Positions 27,699 through 36,766 of a DNA stretch of 64,000 nt are shown piece by piece; the stretch's first letter is position 1, and each line of letters begins with the position of its first letter. A program made the translations under genes and the position numbers. Below the pieces are notes generated by a model, which saw only the letters and a program-made list of their open reading frames with translations, did no database searches and was not told the DNA's origin. Source of the DNA: Peptoniphilus duerdenii ATCC BAA-1640 (lineage in GTDB: Bacteria; Bacillota; Clostridia; Tissierellales; Peptoniphilaceae); NCBI RefSeq assembly GCF_000146345.1, contig NZ_GL397071.1, positions 1,631,904 to 1,695,903 of the forward strand, read 5' to 3'.

Positions 27699-28154
27699 CT
27701 AGTGAACTGTAAAAGAGCCTTGTGATTTGCCTTCTTCTAAAATATTTTTAATTGTATACCATGGAAGGACAGCACATTTTACTCTTGCTGGTAAGTTTTT
27801 GATACTTTCAAATGCTATTGCATCTCCAAGTTCATCTTTTTCATCTTCCGTAAGCTCTTTTCCTTTTATCATTTCTATAAAATCATTAGCAAGTTTTATA
27901 GTTTCTTCTTTTTCTAAACCTTTAATAGTATCTACCATTATTGAAGTTGAGGCTTGTGAAATTGCACATCCCGCCCCTGTATAAGATACATCCTTTATCT
28001 TGTCACCTTCCATTAGTACATAGAGAGTGATTTCATCTCCACAACTTGGATTGTGTCCTAATTCTTTGTAAGTAGGATTTTCTATTTCTCTTCTATTCTT
28101 TTTATTTCTAGATTGTTCTAGAATTAATTCTGTATATATATCATTAAGATTCAA
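27699..28154 (-). CDS. sufU: SufU Fe-S scaffold / sulfur acceptor
   Basis: A 151-residue IscU-fold protein with zinc/cluster ligand motifs NPSCGDEI, GAGCAISQAS and RVKCAVLPW. The insertion of about 18 residues between the second and third cysteine motifs relative to IscU is the SufU mark. SufU accepts persulfide from SufS in Gram-positives and passes it to SufBCD. Overlaps sufS by 11 bp. Confidence 0.95.
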   Translation of the reverse strand: MNLNDIYTELILEQSRNKKNRREIENPTYKELGHNPSCGDEITLYVLMEGDKIKDVSYTGAGCAISQASTSIMVDTIKGLEKEETIKLANDFIEMIKGKELTEDEKDELGDAIAFESIKNLPARVKCAVLPWYTIKNILEEGKSQGSFTVH

Positions 28155-29373
28155 TTCCCATCACCTCTTTTACATATTCCAAAGATTCTACAAACTTGTC
28201 AACTTCTTCAAAAGTATTATAAAAAGCAAAGGATGCCCTACAAGAAAAGTTACATCCTAGCTTTCTGTGAAGAGGTTGGGCGCAGTGGTGTCCAGATCTT
28301 ATTGCAACTCCCTTAGTATCAACTATTGATGCGACATCATGAGGATGAGCATCTTTAAAATTAAATGAAATTACAGGACTTCTATGTTCATTTGAAGTTG
28401 TATAAACGTCTATATAGTTTAATTTTTTAAGTTTTTCATAGCAGTAGTTGGTTAGATTTTTTTCGTGTTCAAAGATTTTGTCAAAACCAATATTTTCTAA
28501 ATATTCTATTGCGTACCTAAGAGATACTGCACCACCTACATTTTGAGTTCCTGCTTCAAATCTTTGAGGACTCATTAAGTAGGTACTCTTATCTTCATAC
28601 ACATATTCGATCATATCTCCACCGTACATAAAAGGTTTAAGAGAATTTAAAAAATCTCTCTTGCCATATAAAACTCCAATGCCCATCGGGCTTACCATTT
28701 TATGTCCTGAAAATACTAGAGCATCACAGTCAAGATCTTTTACATTTATCTTTTGATGTGGTAGGTATTGAGCTGCATCTACGAATATCTTGACATCTTT
28801 ATAGTTTTCTCTAATATATGAAATCATTCGTGGAAGATCTGGCATAGTTCCTACAACATTTGATGCTGCTGTTATAGAAAATATCTTAGTATTTTCATTA
28901 ATCTTGCTAGTAAATTCTTCCCAAGGTATTTGCATATCCTCATCTAAATAGAGATGATTAAGTTTTGCATTCTTTCTCTTAGCTACTTCTTGCCAAGTTA
29001 CATGGTTTGAATGGTGTTCCATTATTGAGATTAGAATTTCGTCTCCTTCTTTTATCTCTTCCATTCCATAACTATAAGCTAGCAGATTAAGTCCTTCTGT
29101 AGCATTCCTAACGAATACTACTTCATCACTTTCAGCTCCTAAGAATTTAGCAATATATTCTCTTGCCCCTTCATACGCTTCTGTTGATACCATCGCCAAG
29201 TAATGGGCGCCTCTATGTGGATTTCCATTTTCAAATTTATAATAATTTTCTAATGCTTCTATAACTTGAATAGGTTTCTGAGTTGTAGCTCCATTGTCTA
29301 AATATATGATGTTTTTATCCATGGTTAGATAAGGGAAATCTTCCCTTATTTTTAAAACTTCTTCTCTATTCAT
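28144..29373 (-). CDS. sufS: Cysteine desulfurase SufS
   Basis: Group II desulfurase with PLP lysine in FSGHKMVSPMGIGVLYG and catalytic Cys in RSGHHCAQPLHRKLG. GGAAAGGA a few bases upstream supports ATG 29373 (MNREEVLK); the frame opens at 29397 but without a better site. About 409 aa, normal. Coupled to sufD upstream and sufU downstream. Confidence 0.96.
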   Translation of the reverse strand: MNREEVLKIREDFPYLTMDKNIIYLDNGATTQKPIQVIEALENYYKFENGNPHRGAHYLAMVSTEAYEGAREYIAKFLGAESDEVVFVRNATEGLNLLAYSYGMEEIKEGDEILISIMEHHSNHVTWQEVAKRKNAKLNHLYLDEDMQIPWEEFTSKINENTKIFSITAASNVVGTMPDLPRMISYIRENYKDVKIFVDAAQYLPHQKINVKDLDCDALVFSGHKMVSPMGIGVLYGKRDFLNSLKPFMYGGDMIEYVYEDKSTYLMSPQRFEAGTQNVGGAVSLRYAIEYLENIGFDKIFEHEKNLTNYCYEKLKKLNYIDVYTTSNEHRSPVISFNFKDAHPHDVASIVDTKGVAIRSGHHCAQPLHRKLGCNFSCRASFAFYNTFEEVDKFVESLEYVKEVMGIES

Positions 29374-30412
29374 GTAAATCCTTTCCTGAATACACAAGTA
29401 CTCTATTCCATATTTCTTCTTTTAGTTTTTCATCTTCAAGTTCATCTATTGCACTTGCAAACTTGGATTCTATTATTAACTTTTCTGCTTCTGCCATAGA
29501 AAATCCACGGCTCATTATATAAAATAGAATATTTTCATCTATTCTACCTGCTGAAGCTGCGTGGTTTCCAAGAACATCGTCTTCATGGCATAGAAGAAGT
29601 GGAACAGATATACTTTTTACAGTACTATCTAATAGCATGCAGAATTCTTCTTCATTACCGACGCTTCCTGTACTTCCTTCTAAGAAGTCTAGATTTGATT
29701 TAAACACTTTTCTAGCGTTATCTTTTAAAGCTCCATTAATAATGATATTTGAAGTGCTTTGTTTTCCCTTATGAATAATATTGTAAATTAAATCAATTTC
29801 ATGGTCATTATATCCAAAATAAATTGAATTTACTTCTGCGTGGGAAGCTTCTCCAATTAAATTTGCCTTATAATTTGATATAAGTTTGGAAGAACCTACC
29901 TCGTATTGATTTACAAATATATTTGCGCCTTCTTCTGCATGAACAAGGATAGATTCCAAAACCGTTGATTCTTCACCTTCTCTTTGGATTATAAATACAT
30001 TTGTCTTTGAATTTTCATGACCTAATATTCTTATTATTGAATTTCTAAATTTATCTTTATGACCTTTGGATGCATAGTCTATAATTATTGATTGACTTTC
30101 ACCTTTTTCTGTAACAATATCAATTGTATCGAAAAGTTCTGTGTGTAGGTCATCTGTTTCTAGTCTTATTATTTCTTTATTATTATCTTTTGAATTTAAA
30201 TATCTATAGTAATTTTCAAACTCTTCATTCATTTCAAGAGCTTCTTTGGATACTCCATATTCATCATCTTTAAATTCATTTATTTCTACGAATTTATCTG
30301 ATGGTAAGCTGAAGTCTTGGGTGAATATAGCCGGAATTTTTACTGTAGTCTCATTTACTTTTAAATAATCAAAAGTCTTAAATTTTAATTCATTTGCTTG
30401 TATAGTTGACAT
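29366..30412 (-). CDS. sufD: Fe-S assembly protein SufD
   Basis: A 348-residue SufB/SufD-family beta-helix protein. The C-terminal half has the family signature EDDVLGNHAASAGRIDENILFYIMSRG. In the SufBC2D scaffold, His and Cys residues at the SufB-SufD interface build the cluster. Shorter than Escherichia coli SufD (423 aa), as in other clostridia. Confidence 0.92.
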   Translation of the reverse strand: MSTIQANELKFKTFDYLKVNETTVKIPAIFTQDFSLPSDKFVEINEFKDDEYGVSKEALEMNEEFENYYRYLNSKDNNKEIIRLETDDLHTELFDTIDIVTEKGESQSIIIDYASKGHKDKFRNSIIRILGHENSKTNVFIIQREGEESTVLESILVHAEEGANIFVNQYEVGSSKLISNYKANLIGEASHAEVNSIYFGYNDHEIDLIYNIIHKGKQSTSNIIINGALKDNARKVFKSNLDFLEGSTGSVGNEEEFCMLLDSTVKSISVPLLLCHEDDVLGNHAASAGRIDENILFYIMSRGFSMAEAEKLIIESKFASAIDELEDEKLKEEIWNRVLVYSGKDLHE

Positions 30413-30421
30413 ATTTCCCCC

Positions 30422-31843
30422 TTAACCTATAGCGCCTTCAAGTTCGAGATTTATAAGATTGTTCATTTCAACCGCATATTCCATAGGTAATTCCTTTGCG
30501 ACTGGATCGGCAAAACCACGAACAACCATTGCTCTTGCCTCTCCTTCAGGAATACCTCTACTCATCAAGTAGAAGATTACTTCATCAGAAATTCTGCCTA
30601 TTTTAGCTTCGTGACCGAAGTCTACATCTTTATTTCTGATGTCTATTACCGGAATTGTGTCTGATCTACTTTCAGGATCTAGCATTAAGGATTCACAACT
30701 TACTGAAGATTTTGAATGGTGTGCATTTTCTGTAATCTTTACAAGACCTCTGTATACCCCGATTCCTCCACTCTTAGAAATTGATTTTGAATCAACTGTA
30801 CTAGTTGTATATGGAGCCGCATGAATTACTTGTGCTCCGGTATCTATATTTTGATCAGTACCTGCAAATGAGATACCAGTATATTCAGATGATGCATGTT
30901 CTCCTAGTAGAACTGAGCATGGGTATAGCATAGAAACTTTTGAACCGAAAGATCCACTTATCCATTGAATAAGTCCATTCTTTTCAACATGCGCTCTCTT
31001 AGTATTTAAGTTGTACATATTTCTAGACCAGTTTTCAATAGTTGAATATCTAAGAGTTGAGTTTTCTCCAACGAATAGTTCAACCGCACCTGCGTGTATA
31101 TTTAGCACATTGTACTTAGGCGCAGAACATCCTTCAATGAAGTGGCAATAAGCATCGTCTTCAATGATTATTAAAGTGTGTTCAAATTGTCCTGCTCCAG
31201 GAGCATTGAGTCTGAAATATGATTGTAGAGGCACATCAACCTTTACTCCCTTTGGAACGTAAACGAATGATCCACCACTCCATACTGCGTAATGAAGTGC
31301 AGCATACTTGTGAAGAGTCGGATTTATACATTTACCAAAATATTTTCTAACAATATTTGGATACTCTTTAACTGCTGAATCAAAATCTGTATATATAACC
31401 CCTTGATCAAGTAGGTACTTTTGAATATTGTGGTATACAACCTCTGAGTCATATTGAGCTCCAACACCAGATAGAAGTGCGTCTTTTTCAGCTTCAGGTA
31501 TACCAAGCTTATCAAAAGTGTCACGAATATCGTCTGGAACATTCTTCCAATCATCAGTCATGTCTGCATTTGGACGAATGTAGGTAGTTACCTTGTCCAT
31601 ATCTACTTCTGAAAGATCTGGACCCCATACAGGATTTTCCTTTTCATAGAAAATTTTAAGAGCTTCTAATCTTATTTCAAGCATCCAGTCAGGTTCATTT
31701 TTTTCGTATGAAATTTGTCTTACTATTTCTTCAGATAGCCCAGTTTCAGTTTTGGATCTATATTCGAATTTATTTTTAATATCATAAATTCCCCTATCCA
31801 TATCATCGATTTGGGTCTTCTTTCTTTCCATTTTATCAGTCAT
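30422..31843 (-). CDS. sufB: Fe-S assembly protein SufB
   Basis: The catalytic scaffold of the SufBCD complex. 473 aa, with core segments HKYAALHYAVWSGGSFVYV, KNGLIQWISGSFGSK and late GRISDEVIFYLMSRG shared with SufD. Overlaps sufC by 8 bp. Very highly conserved family, so identification is secure. Confidence 0.97.
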   Translation of the reverse strand: MTDKMERKKTQIDDMDRGIYDIKNKFEYRSKTETGLSEEIVRQISYEKNEPDWMLEIRLEALKIFYEKENPVWGPDLSEVDMDKVTTYIRPNADMTDDWKNVPDDIRDTFDKLGIPEAEKDALLSGVGAQYDSEVVYHNIQKYLLDQGVIYTDFDSAVKEYPNIVRKYFGKCINPTLHKYAALHYAVWSGGSFVYVPKGVKVDVPLQSYFRLNAPGAGQFEHTLIIIEDDAYCHFIEGCSAPKYNVLNIHAGAVELFVGENSTLRYSTIENWSRNMYNLNTKRAHVEKNGLIQWISGSFGSKVSMLYPCSVLLGEHASSEYTGISFAGTDQNIDTGAQVIHAAPYTTSTVDSKSISKSGGIGVYRGLVKITENAHHSKSSVSCESLMLDPESRSDTIPVIDIRNKDVDFGHEAKIGRISDEVIFYLMSRGIPEGEARAMVVRGFADPVAKELPMEYAVEMNNLINLELEGAIG

Positions 31844-32591
31844 TTTTCACCTTATTTCTAATCCAGCCAAAACCTTCTGATTCTATTCTATCTACGATTT
31901 CTTCTCCACCTTCAAGAGCCATCTCTCCATCTACAATTACATGCACTTTGTCAGGAGCAATTGATCTTATCAGTTCTCTATGGTGAGTAATTATAATAAC
32001 CGCATTGTCTTTGTTTCTATATCTGTTTATTCCTTCTGCCACTATTCTTGTTGCGTCTACGTCAAGTCCTGAATCTGTTTCATCTAGTATTGCAAGCTTA
32101 GGATTTAACATTAGAAGTTGAAGGATTTCATTCTTCTTCTTTTCTCCACCAGAAAATCCAACATTTAGATATCTATCTCCATATGATTTATCCATGCTAA
32201 GTTTATCCATTTCTTCATGAAGTTTCTTTCTAAATTTTATGAATGAAATATTTTCATCTGTCTTTTGTTGAAGAGCTGTTCTTATGAAATTTTCAGTTGA
32301 AATTCCATTTACTTCCATAGGTATTTGGAAACTCATAAAGATTCCAGCCCTCGCTCTTTTATCTGTTGAAAGTTCAGTTATATCTTCTCCTTCAAAGAAG
32401 ATTTTTCCGTTTTCTATAATATATCTTGGATTTCCCATAATAGTATTTGAAAGAGTAGTCTTTCCAGAACCGTTAGGTCCCATTAATACATGGACTTCTC
32501 CAGGATTAATTGAAATGTTAATGTTTTTTAATATTTGTTTATCTTCAGTTCCTGCTGAAAGATTTTCAACTTTTAATAATTCTTTATTCAT
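31836..32591 (-). CDS. sufC: Fe-S assembly ATPase SufC
   Basis: ABC-type ATPase of the SufBCD scaffold. Walker A GPNGSGKTT, signature FSGGEKKK, Walker B LAILDETDSGLD (with the Suf-specific DETDSGLD form) and switch His in IITHHRE are all present. First gene of the minus-strand operon sufC-sufB-sufD-sufS-sufU-rrf2-desulfurase. Confidence 0.97.
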   Translation of the reverse strand: MNKELLKVENLSAGTEDKQILKNINISINPGEVHVLMGPNGSGKTTLSNTIMGNPRYIIENGKIFFEGEDITELSTDKRARAGIFMSFQIPMEVNGISTENFIRTALQQKTDENISFIKFRKKLHEEMDKLSMDKSYGDRYLNVGFSGGEKKKNEILQLLMLNPKLAILDETDSGLDVDATRIVAEGINRYRNKDNAVIIITHHRELIRSIAPDKVHVIVDGEMALEGGEEIVDRIESEGFGWIRNKVKND

Positions 32592-32634
32592 AGTTCCTCC
32601 TTAATTCCCACAATTTTACTATGATTTCTTTATA

Positions 32635-32643
32635 ATTATACCA
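32635..32643 (-). promoter_or_regulatory. Extended -10 promoter of the suf operon
   Basis: TGGTATAAT on the minus strand (an extended -10 with TATAAT at 32640-32635) lies 44 bp before the sufC ATG. No good -35 at 17 bp, which suits an extended -10 promoter under control of a regulator such as the Rrf2 protein of the operon. Operator not identified. Confidence 0.5.
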
Positions 32644-32683
32644 TTAAAATTTAATAAATAAACAAAAATCAAGAAATTTACAC

Positions 32684-32715
32684 AAAAAAAACGCAGGAAA
32701 ATTTATTTCCCGCGT
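32684..32715 (-). terminator. Terminator overlapping the stop of the membrane-protein gene
   Basis: ACGCAGGA (32691-32698) pairs with TCCCGCGT (32708-32715), one G-U pair, followed on the minus strand by a U-run (32690-32684). The upstream arm encodes the last codons of the 32703 gene, so translation and termination overlap. Confidence 0.8.
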
Positions 32716-33452
32716 GTTAAAACTAAATTTATTAATCTATAAACCAAATAAACTAGAGCCATTACAACCGCCGTTATTAACATAAGAGTCATAATATAGT
32801 TAGGCGCATATTTGTAAATTATTTCCAAAGGACTTCCGTGACTTGGTTCATTTATATAGAAAAAGTTAGCGTCAAATCTTAAATTTAAATATTTGATTAC
32901 CGGTAATATTGCAATTATAAATATTAAAGGGTACTTAATATCTAAAAATTTAGGTTTATATTCGCCGTTCAAAATCATATATATAGGTATAAATACGAGT
33001 ATTGCATGAATTATCCAAGAAATCATCGATACATAGGAATATTTATTTAATAGTCCCCAATCTGGGAATATCAATGCAAGTATCGCTCCTGTCATAAATA
33101 GATAGAATAAGCAGCTTTTTATAAACTTATTATCTACAAATACTAAATCCAACACTAAAAAGTATGTTCCCCATATACAAAGATGAAAAGGAAGATAGGA
33201 AACCATGTAATACTCAGTATTATAAACCAAGGCTAACCTAATAAGTTCTAGCGTTATAGGGACCACATGTAAAATTACCTTAAACTTTTTATTCCTTAAA
33301 TAAGGTTTATAAAAAAGTACTCCTGCTAATATAATTACAAATAGCATTACAAAGTGAAATGTCGTATAAAATTTAAATCCATAAGGTTTATAACTTAAAT
33401 CATAGAAGTTTCTTAAAATCGATTTCAATAGTAAATATTTTCTCCTGTACAT
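32703..33452 (-). CDS. TIGR02206/YwaF-type integral membrane protein
   Basis: A membrane protein of up to 249 residues with seven hydrophobic segments. The features FHFVMLFVI, LPFHLCIWGTYF and HAILVFIPIYMIL are those of the YwaF-like TIGR02206 family (function unknown). The start is unclear: the frame opens at 33452, inside the end of the histidine kinase gene, with no good ribosome site; an AGGAG at the third codon would suit a start further in. It is the last gene of the two-component/ABC module, so may take part in the same envelope-stress function. Confidence 0.7.
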   Translation of the reverse strand: MYRRKYLLLKSILRNFYDLSYKPYGFKFYTTFHFVMLFVIILAGVLFYKPYLRNKKFKVILHVVPITLELIRLALVYNTEYYMVSYLPFHLCIWGTYFLVLDLVFVDNKFIKSCLFYLFMTGAILALIFPDWGLLNKYSYVSMISWIIHAILVFIPIYMILNGEYKPKFLDIKYPLIFIIAILPVIKYLNLRFDANFFYINEPSHGSPLEIIYKYAPNYIMTLMLITAVVMALVYLVYRLINLVLTRGK

Positions 33453-34263
33453 ATATTTTTGAGCTAATATTCATGCTGTCAAGCCTTGTCTTTACTATAT
33501 AAAGTCCAAGTCCTGTTGAATTTTGCCTAGAAGGATCCAAAACATATGATTTTTCAAAAAGTCTATCATAGTTTCCATCTTCTAAATCTGTAAGATTTTT
33601 AAAATAGAGTTTTCCATCACTATATAAAATCTTATTTTGACCTAATGAATATTTTAACATATTAGAAAGTATATTTGATACTACTTGTCTAAAAATATTT
33701 TCATCTATCTCTAATTCCAACTTATTATTTAAATCAACTTCTGTAGAATCGAATTTTTTTGTAAAATCGTCATAATATTCTAGTACACATTCGTTTGTAA
33801 TGGATATAACATCATTTATTTCAATATTTAAATGGCTTCCCATCTCTGCGAGGGAAGCTTCATAGAACATATCTATCATATTTTTTAGATAAAGTGATTT
33901 ATTCTTTATTATATCCAAATATGATCTTTCTTTTTCATTTAAATTTTCTTTTTCAAGAAGTTTTATATATCCAAGTATAGATGTGAGTGGAGTTCTAAGA
34001 TCATGACTCATATCCGCTAAATTTTCTTTATGAAAATCATCTAAATTTCTTAACTGAACCCTTTGATCTTTATTTTTCAAAAGAAGTTCTTCAAGTTTAC
34101 TTGCCACTTCATTTAGTTCTACTCCGTAATCACTCTTCATCTTACTTGTGGAGTTGATCATAGTCCTTATGTTAAAATCTTTTTTAAATCTTTTTCTTTC
34201 TCCTATTAATTTATAATTTAAATAGATAGAAATCAAAAGTAAGACTGCGATTAAATAGATCAT
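33400..34263 (-). CDS. Sensor histidine kinase
   Basis: A 287-residue kinase with one N-terminal membrane helix (about 2-18) and no real extracellular domain. The H-box is MSHDLRTPLTSI with His87; a reduced ATP-binding domain has NILSNMLKYS (N-box) and STGLGLYIVK (G-box). Such sensors lacking an external domain usually read the state of a partner transporter in the membrane, and the adjacent ABC exporter is the obvious candidate. Overlaps the permease gene by 4 bp. Confidence 0.88.
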   Translation of the reverse strand: MIYLIAVLLLISIYLNYKLIGERKRFKKDFNIRTMINSTSKMKSDYGVELNEVASKLEELLLKNKDQRVQLRNLDDFHKENLADMSHDLRTPLTSILGYIKLLEKENLNEKERSYLDIIKNKSLYLKNMIDMFYEASLAEMGSHLNIEINDVISITNECVLEYYDDFTKKFDSTEVDLNNKLELEIDENIFRQVVSNILSNMLKYSLGQNKILYSDGKLYFKNLTDLEDGNYDRLFEKSYVLDPSRQNSTGLGLYIVKTRLDSMNISSKIYVQEKIFTIEIDFKKLL

Positions 34264-35063
34264 ATTCCCTCAACTTTTCTCTTAGAAAATAATGTAATTC
34301 CGATTCCTAATAACACTATAGTATAAACTGTACAGATAATATATACTGATGGTATTGCAGCCATTTCTCTACCGAAAAGACTCGTAGTTTCTTTAAAATC
34401 AAATACTAGTGGAAGTTTATCCATAAATCTATTTGGAATGTAGTTTGAAATCAAATGTAAATTTTTGATTCTAGTTATTTTTTCCATAAATAGTAATATC
34501 TCATCTATAGGTCCAAGTAAAATAATGTAGGTAATAAGAGATATTACTTCATTTTTAAATACAAATATTAGTAATAAATATAGCGATATCAATGAAAGTA
34601 TAGGAATAAATTCTATAGAAATTACTTTAAAAATATTTTCTAAAATATTTAAACAATCATTAAAACTATATCCCATGGTCATTGGAATAATTGATATAAC
34701 TATCGCCATCGCAATTGAATAAATAATTCCTATTATTACTATACTTATGAATTTAGATAAATATATACTTACAGGTCTTATTCCTGATTCCAATGCCTTC
34801 TCCATACCATGCTCATTTATCTCTTTGTTTATGCTAGCATATATAGGAATTATTAGTATGAATGGAATCAATGCTTGAAGTGCCTCACCAATTATCATTA
34901 TAAAATCACTATTTATGGGTTTAGTGGTTGTCCATTCTACATTTCCGCCTCTATATCCAATTACAAAGTTTATTAATATAAATGCCGGTATCAAAAATAA
35001 ACTTATAAGTGCACTTTTTGATTTTCTAATTCTAAAAAATTCAGCTTTTAAATATCTACTCAT
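34260..35063 (-). CDS. ABC-2 type permease of peptide/antibiotic exporter
   Basis: A 267-residue permease with six hydrophobic segments; the first follows FFRIRKSKSALISLFLIPAF, a pattern common in lantibiotic-immunity and bacitracin-type (BcrB-like) permeases. Overlaps the ATPase gene by 8 bp. The combination with ATPase, kinase and regulator suggests defence against a cell-envelope-acting peptide; substrate unknown. Confidence 0.82.
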   Translation of the reverse strand: MSRYLKAEFFRIRKSKSALISLFLIPAFILINFVIGYRGGNVEWTTTKPINSDFIMIIGEALQALIPFILIIPIYASINKEINEHGMEKALESGIRPVSIYLSKFISIVIIGIIYSIAMAIVISIIPMTMGYSFNDCLNILENIFKVISIEFIPILSLISLYLLLIFVFKNEVISLITYIILLGPIDEILLFMEKITRIKNLHLISNYIPNRFMDKLPLVFDFKETTSLFGREMAAIPSVYIICTVYTIVLLGIGITLFSKRKVEGI

Positions 35064-35976
35064 TTTGTCCTCCCATTAGATCTACATAGTATTCTTCAAG
35101 GCTTTCTTCCTTCTTTGTACTACTCTTTAAATATATTTCTTTAGATGATAATATTTTTTGAATTTCTTTTAAATTTACATCTTCATATATATTTACTATG
35201 TTATTTTCAAATACTTTGTAATCTTTTAGTACATTATTTTCTTCAAGAGTAGCTATTCCTTCTTCTAAATCTTCTGGATAAAATTCGAGAACAGTATAGT
35301 TTTCACCTTTTTGTTTCAAATCTTCAGCAGAAATTTCTTCTAAAATTTCTCCGTTCTTTATAAATCCATACCTGGTTGCAATCATGTCAAGTTCTGATAG
35401 GATATGTGAACTTATTAGAATAGCAGCTTCATTTTCTTTTGCATATTTCTTTAGATAGTTTCTAAGTTCTAAGATTCCATCAGGATCAAGTCCATTTACA
35501 GGTTCATCGAGCACAAGTATCTTAGGTCTATTTAAAAGTGCAGCCACAAGTTGAACTCTCTGTTTCATCCCTGTAGAATAGGATTTAAATTTTCTCTTCT
35601 TAAATTTATCAATTTTGAAGAATTTAAATAGCTCTTCTACATATTTATCCTTTATATTTAGACCTCTTAGTTTAGCAATATAGACTAAATTGTCATATCC
35701 ACTTAAGTATGAGTACATTGAGTTCATGTCGATCATAAATCCCATTTCATCGAGGCCAATCTTTCTAGACACATCTCCTTCTCTACCAAAGGTTTCAATG
35801 TAGCCCGAACTAGGATTTTCATGGTTTGCGATTAATTTTAAAAGCGTGGTTTTACCAGCGCCATTTGGTCCAACTAAACCGTAAATATCACCAGCATTAA
35901 TAGAGATATTTATATCTTTTAGTTTGAACTTTTTATAATCTTTGGTTAAATTAATGGTTTTTAATAATTCTTTCAT
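35056..35976 (-). CDS. BcrA-like ABC exporter ATPase
   Basis: A 306-residue ATPase with Walker A GPNGAGKTT, signature YSTGMKQR, Walker B ILVLDEPVNGLD and switch His in ISSHILSEL; motifs are intact. The C-terminal 80 residues are the extension typical of antibiotic-exporter ATPases. Its promoter region carries the 11-bp repeats and sits directly after the response regulator gene. Confidence 0.9.
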   Translation of the reverse strand: MKELLKTINLTKDYKKFKLKDINISINAGDIYGLVGPNGAGKTTLLKLIANHENPSSGYIETFGREGDVSRKIGLDEMGFMIDMNSMYSYLSGYDNLVYIAKLRGLNIKDKYVEELFKFFKIDKFKKRKFKSYSTGMKQRVQLVAALLNRPKILVLDEPVNGLDPDGILELRNYLKKYAKENEAAILISSHILSELDMIATRYGFIKNGEILEEISAEDLKQKGENYTVLEFYPEDLEEGIATLEENNVLKDYKVFENNIVNIYEDVNLKEIQKILSSKEIYLKSSTKKEESLEEYYVDLMGGQNE

Positions 35977-35995
35977 TTCTTCCTCCTTGATTATT

Positions 35996-36052
35996 ATTAT
36001 ATTTGGTCTTCCTTAAATATCTCTAAATACTTTCTAAAGAATTTCTAAAGAA
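35996..36052 (-). promoter_or_regulatory. Promoter and direct-repeat operator of the ABC exporter genes
   Basis: On the minus strand TTCTTTAGAAA occurs twice in exact tandem (36052-36042 and 36041-36031), then a degenerate copy (36030-36020, 8 of 11) and a weaker one, followed by TATAAT (36001-35996). The -35 position (36024-36019) is poor (AGAGAT). Direct repeats at 11-bp spacing are the usual binding layout of OmpR-type regulators. The second repeat overlaps the stop codon of the response regulator gene. Confidence 0.65.
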
Positions 36053-36728
36053 TTAAATCTTTATTTAATCTATAACCTATTCCCCAAAGCGTTTCTATAT
36101 ACTCTTCTTTAGTTTTGTTCTTAATCTTTCTTCTGATATTTGAAATATGAGCATTTATAATATCTTCATCTGCAGCAAAATAGTCTTCCCATACCGCTTC
36201 GTAAATATTTTTCTTTGTAAATATCTTCTTAGGATTTTCTAGAAAAAGTTTGAGAATCTTACTTTCAACCATTGTAAGCTTCAGAGGTTCATCGTATAGA
36301 TAGAAGCATTCTTCTTCGTAATTATATTTTAAATCTTTTACTTCAAGTTTTTTTATTTCTTTTGTAAAGTCTCTATATCTCCTGATATTTGCCTCTACCC
36401 TTGCAAGGACATCGTCAAAATCAAATGGCTTCGTTATGAAATCATCTGCTCCATCTTTAAGCACTCCTATTCTCGTTTCCTTATCTATCTTAGCAGAAAG
36501 TACGATGATAGGGATTGACATTTTTCTTTCTCTAACTTCTTTTATAAAATCTTCCCCTGACATAAATGGCATCATAAGATCTAGTAGTATTAAATCAAAT
36601 TCAGAAATCTCCATTAGCAATGCTTCTCTTGCTGTAAAACATTGGGTAATTTCGTAACCTTCTTCACTTAGTAATTCTTTTAAAAGGTTGTTAATATCTA
36701 TATCATCTTCAACAATCATTATTTTCAT
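36045..36728 (-). CDS. OmpR-family response regulator
   Basis: A 227-residue regulator: receiver domain (1-120) with acidic pocket Asp8/Asp9, phospho-acceptor Asp50 in LLDLMMPFMSG and conserved Lys in FITKPFDF; C-terminal winged helix (about 130-225) ending in the typical TLWGIGYRL. Partner of the kinase three genes downstream. It probably binds the 11-bp repeats that start at its own stop codon. Confidence 0.93.
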   Translation of the reverse strand: MKIMIVEDDIDINNLLKELLSEEGYEITQCFTAREALLMEISEFDLILLDLMMPFMSGEDFIKEVRERKMSIPIIVLSAKIDKETRIGVLKDGADDFITKPFDFDDVLARVEANIRRYRDFTKEIKKLEVKDLKYNYEEECFYLYDEPLKLTMVESKILKLFLENPKKIFTKKNIYEAVWEDYFAADEDIINAHISNIRRKIKNKTKEEYIETLWGIGYRLNKDLIL

Positions 36729-36741
36729 AATTTCACCTACT

Positions 36742-36766
36742 AAAAATCCCAGTTAACACTGGGATC
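36742..36766 (-). terminator. Terminator overlapping the end of thiE
   Basis: ATCCCAGT (36746-36753) pairs with ACTGGGAT (36758-36765), with a U-run on the minus side. The thiE stop codon (36755-36753) is inside the hairpin, so the last codons form its first arm. Confidence 0.85.
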
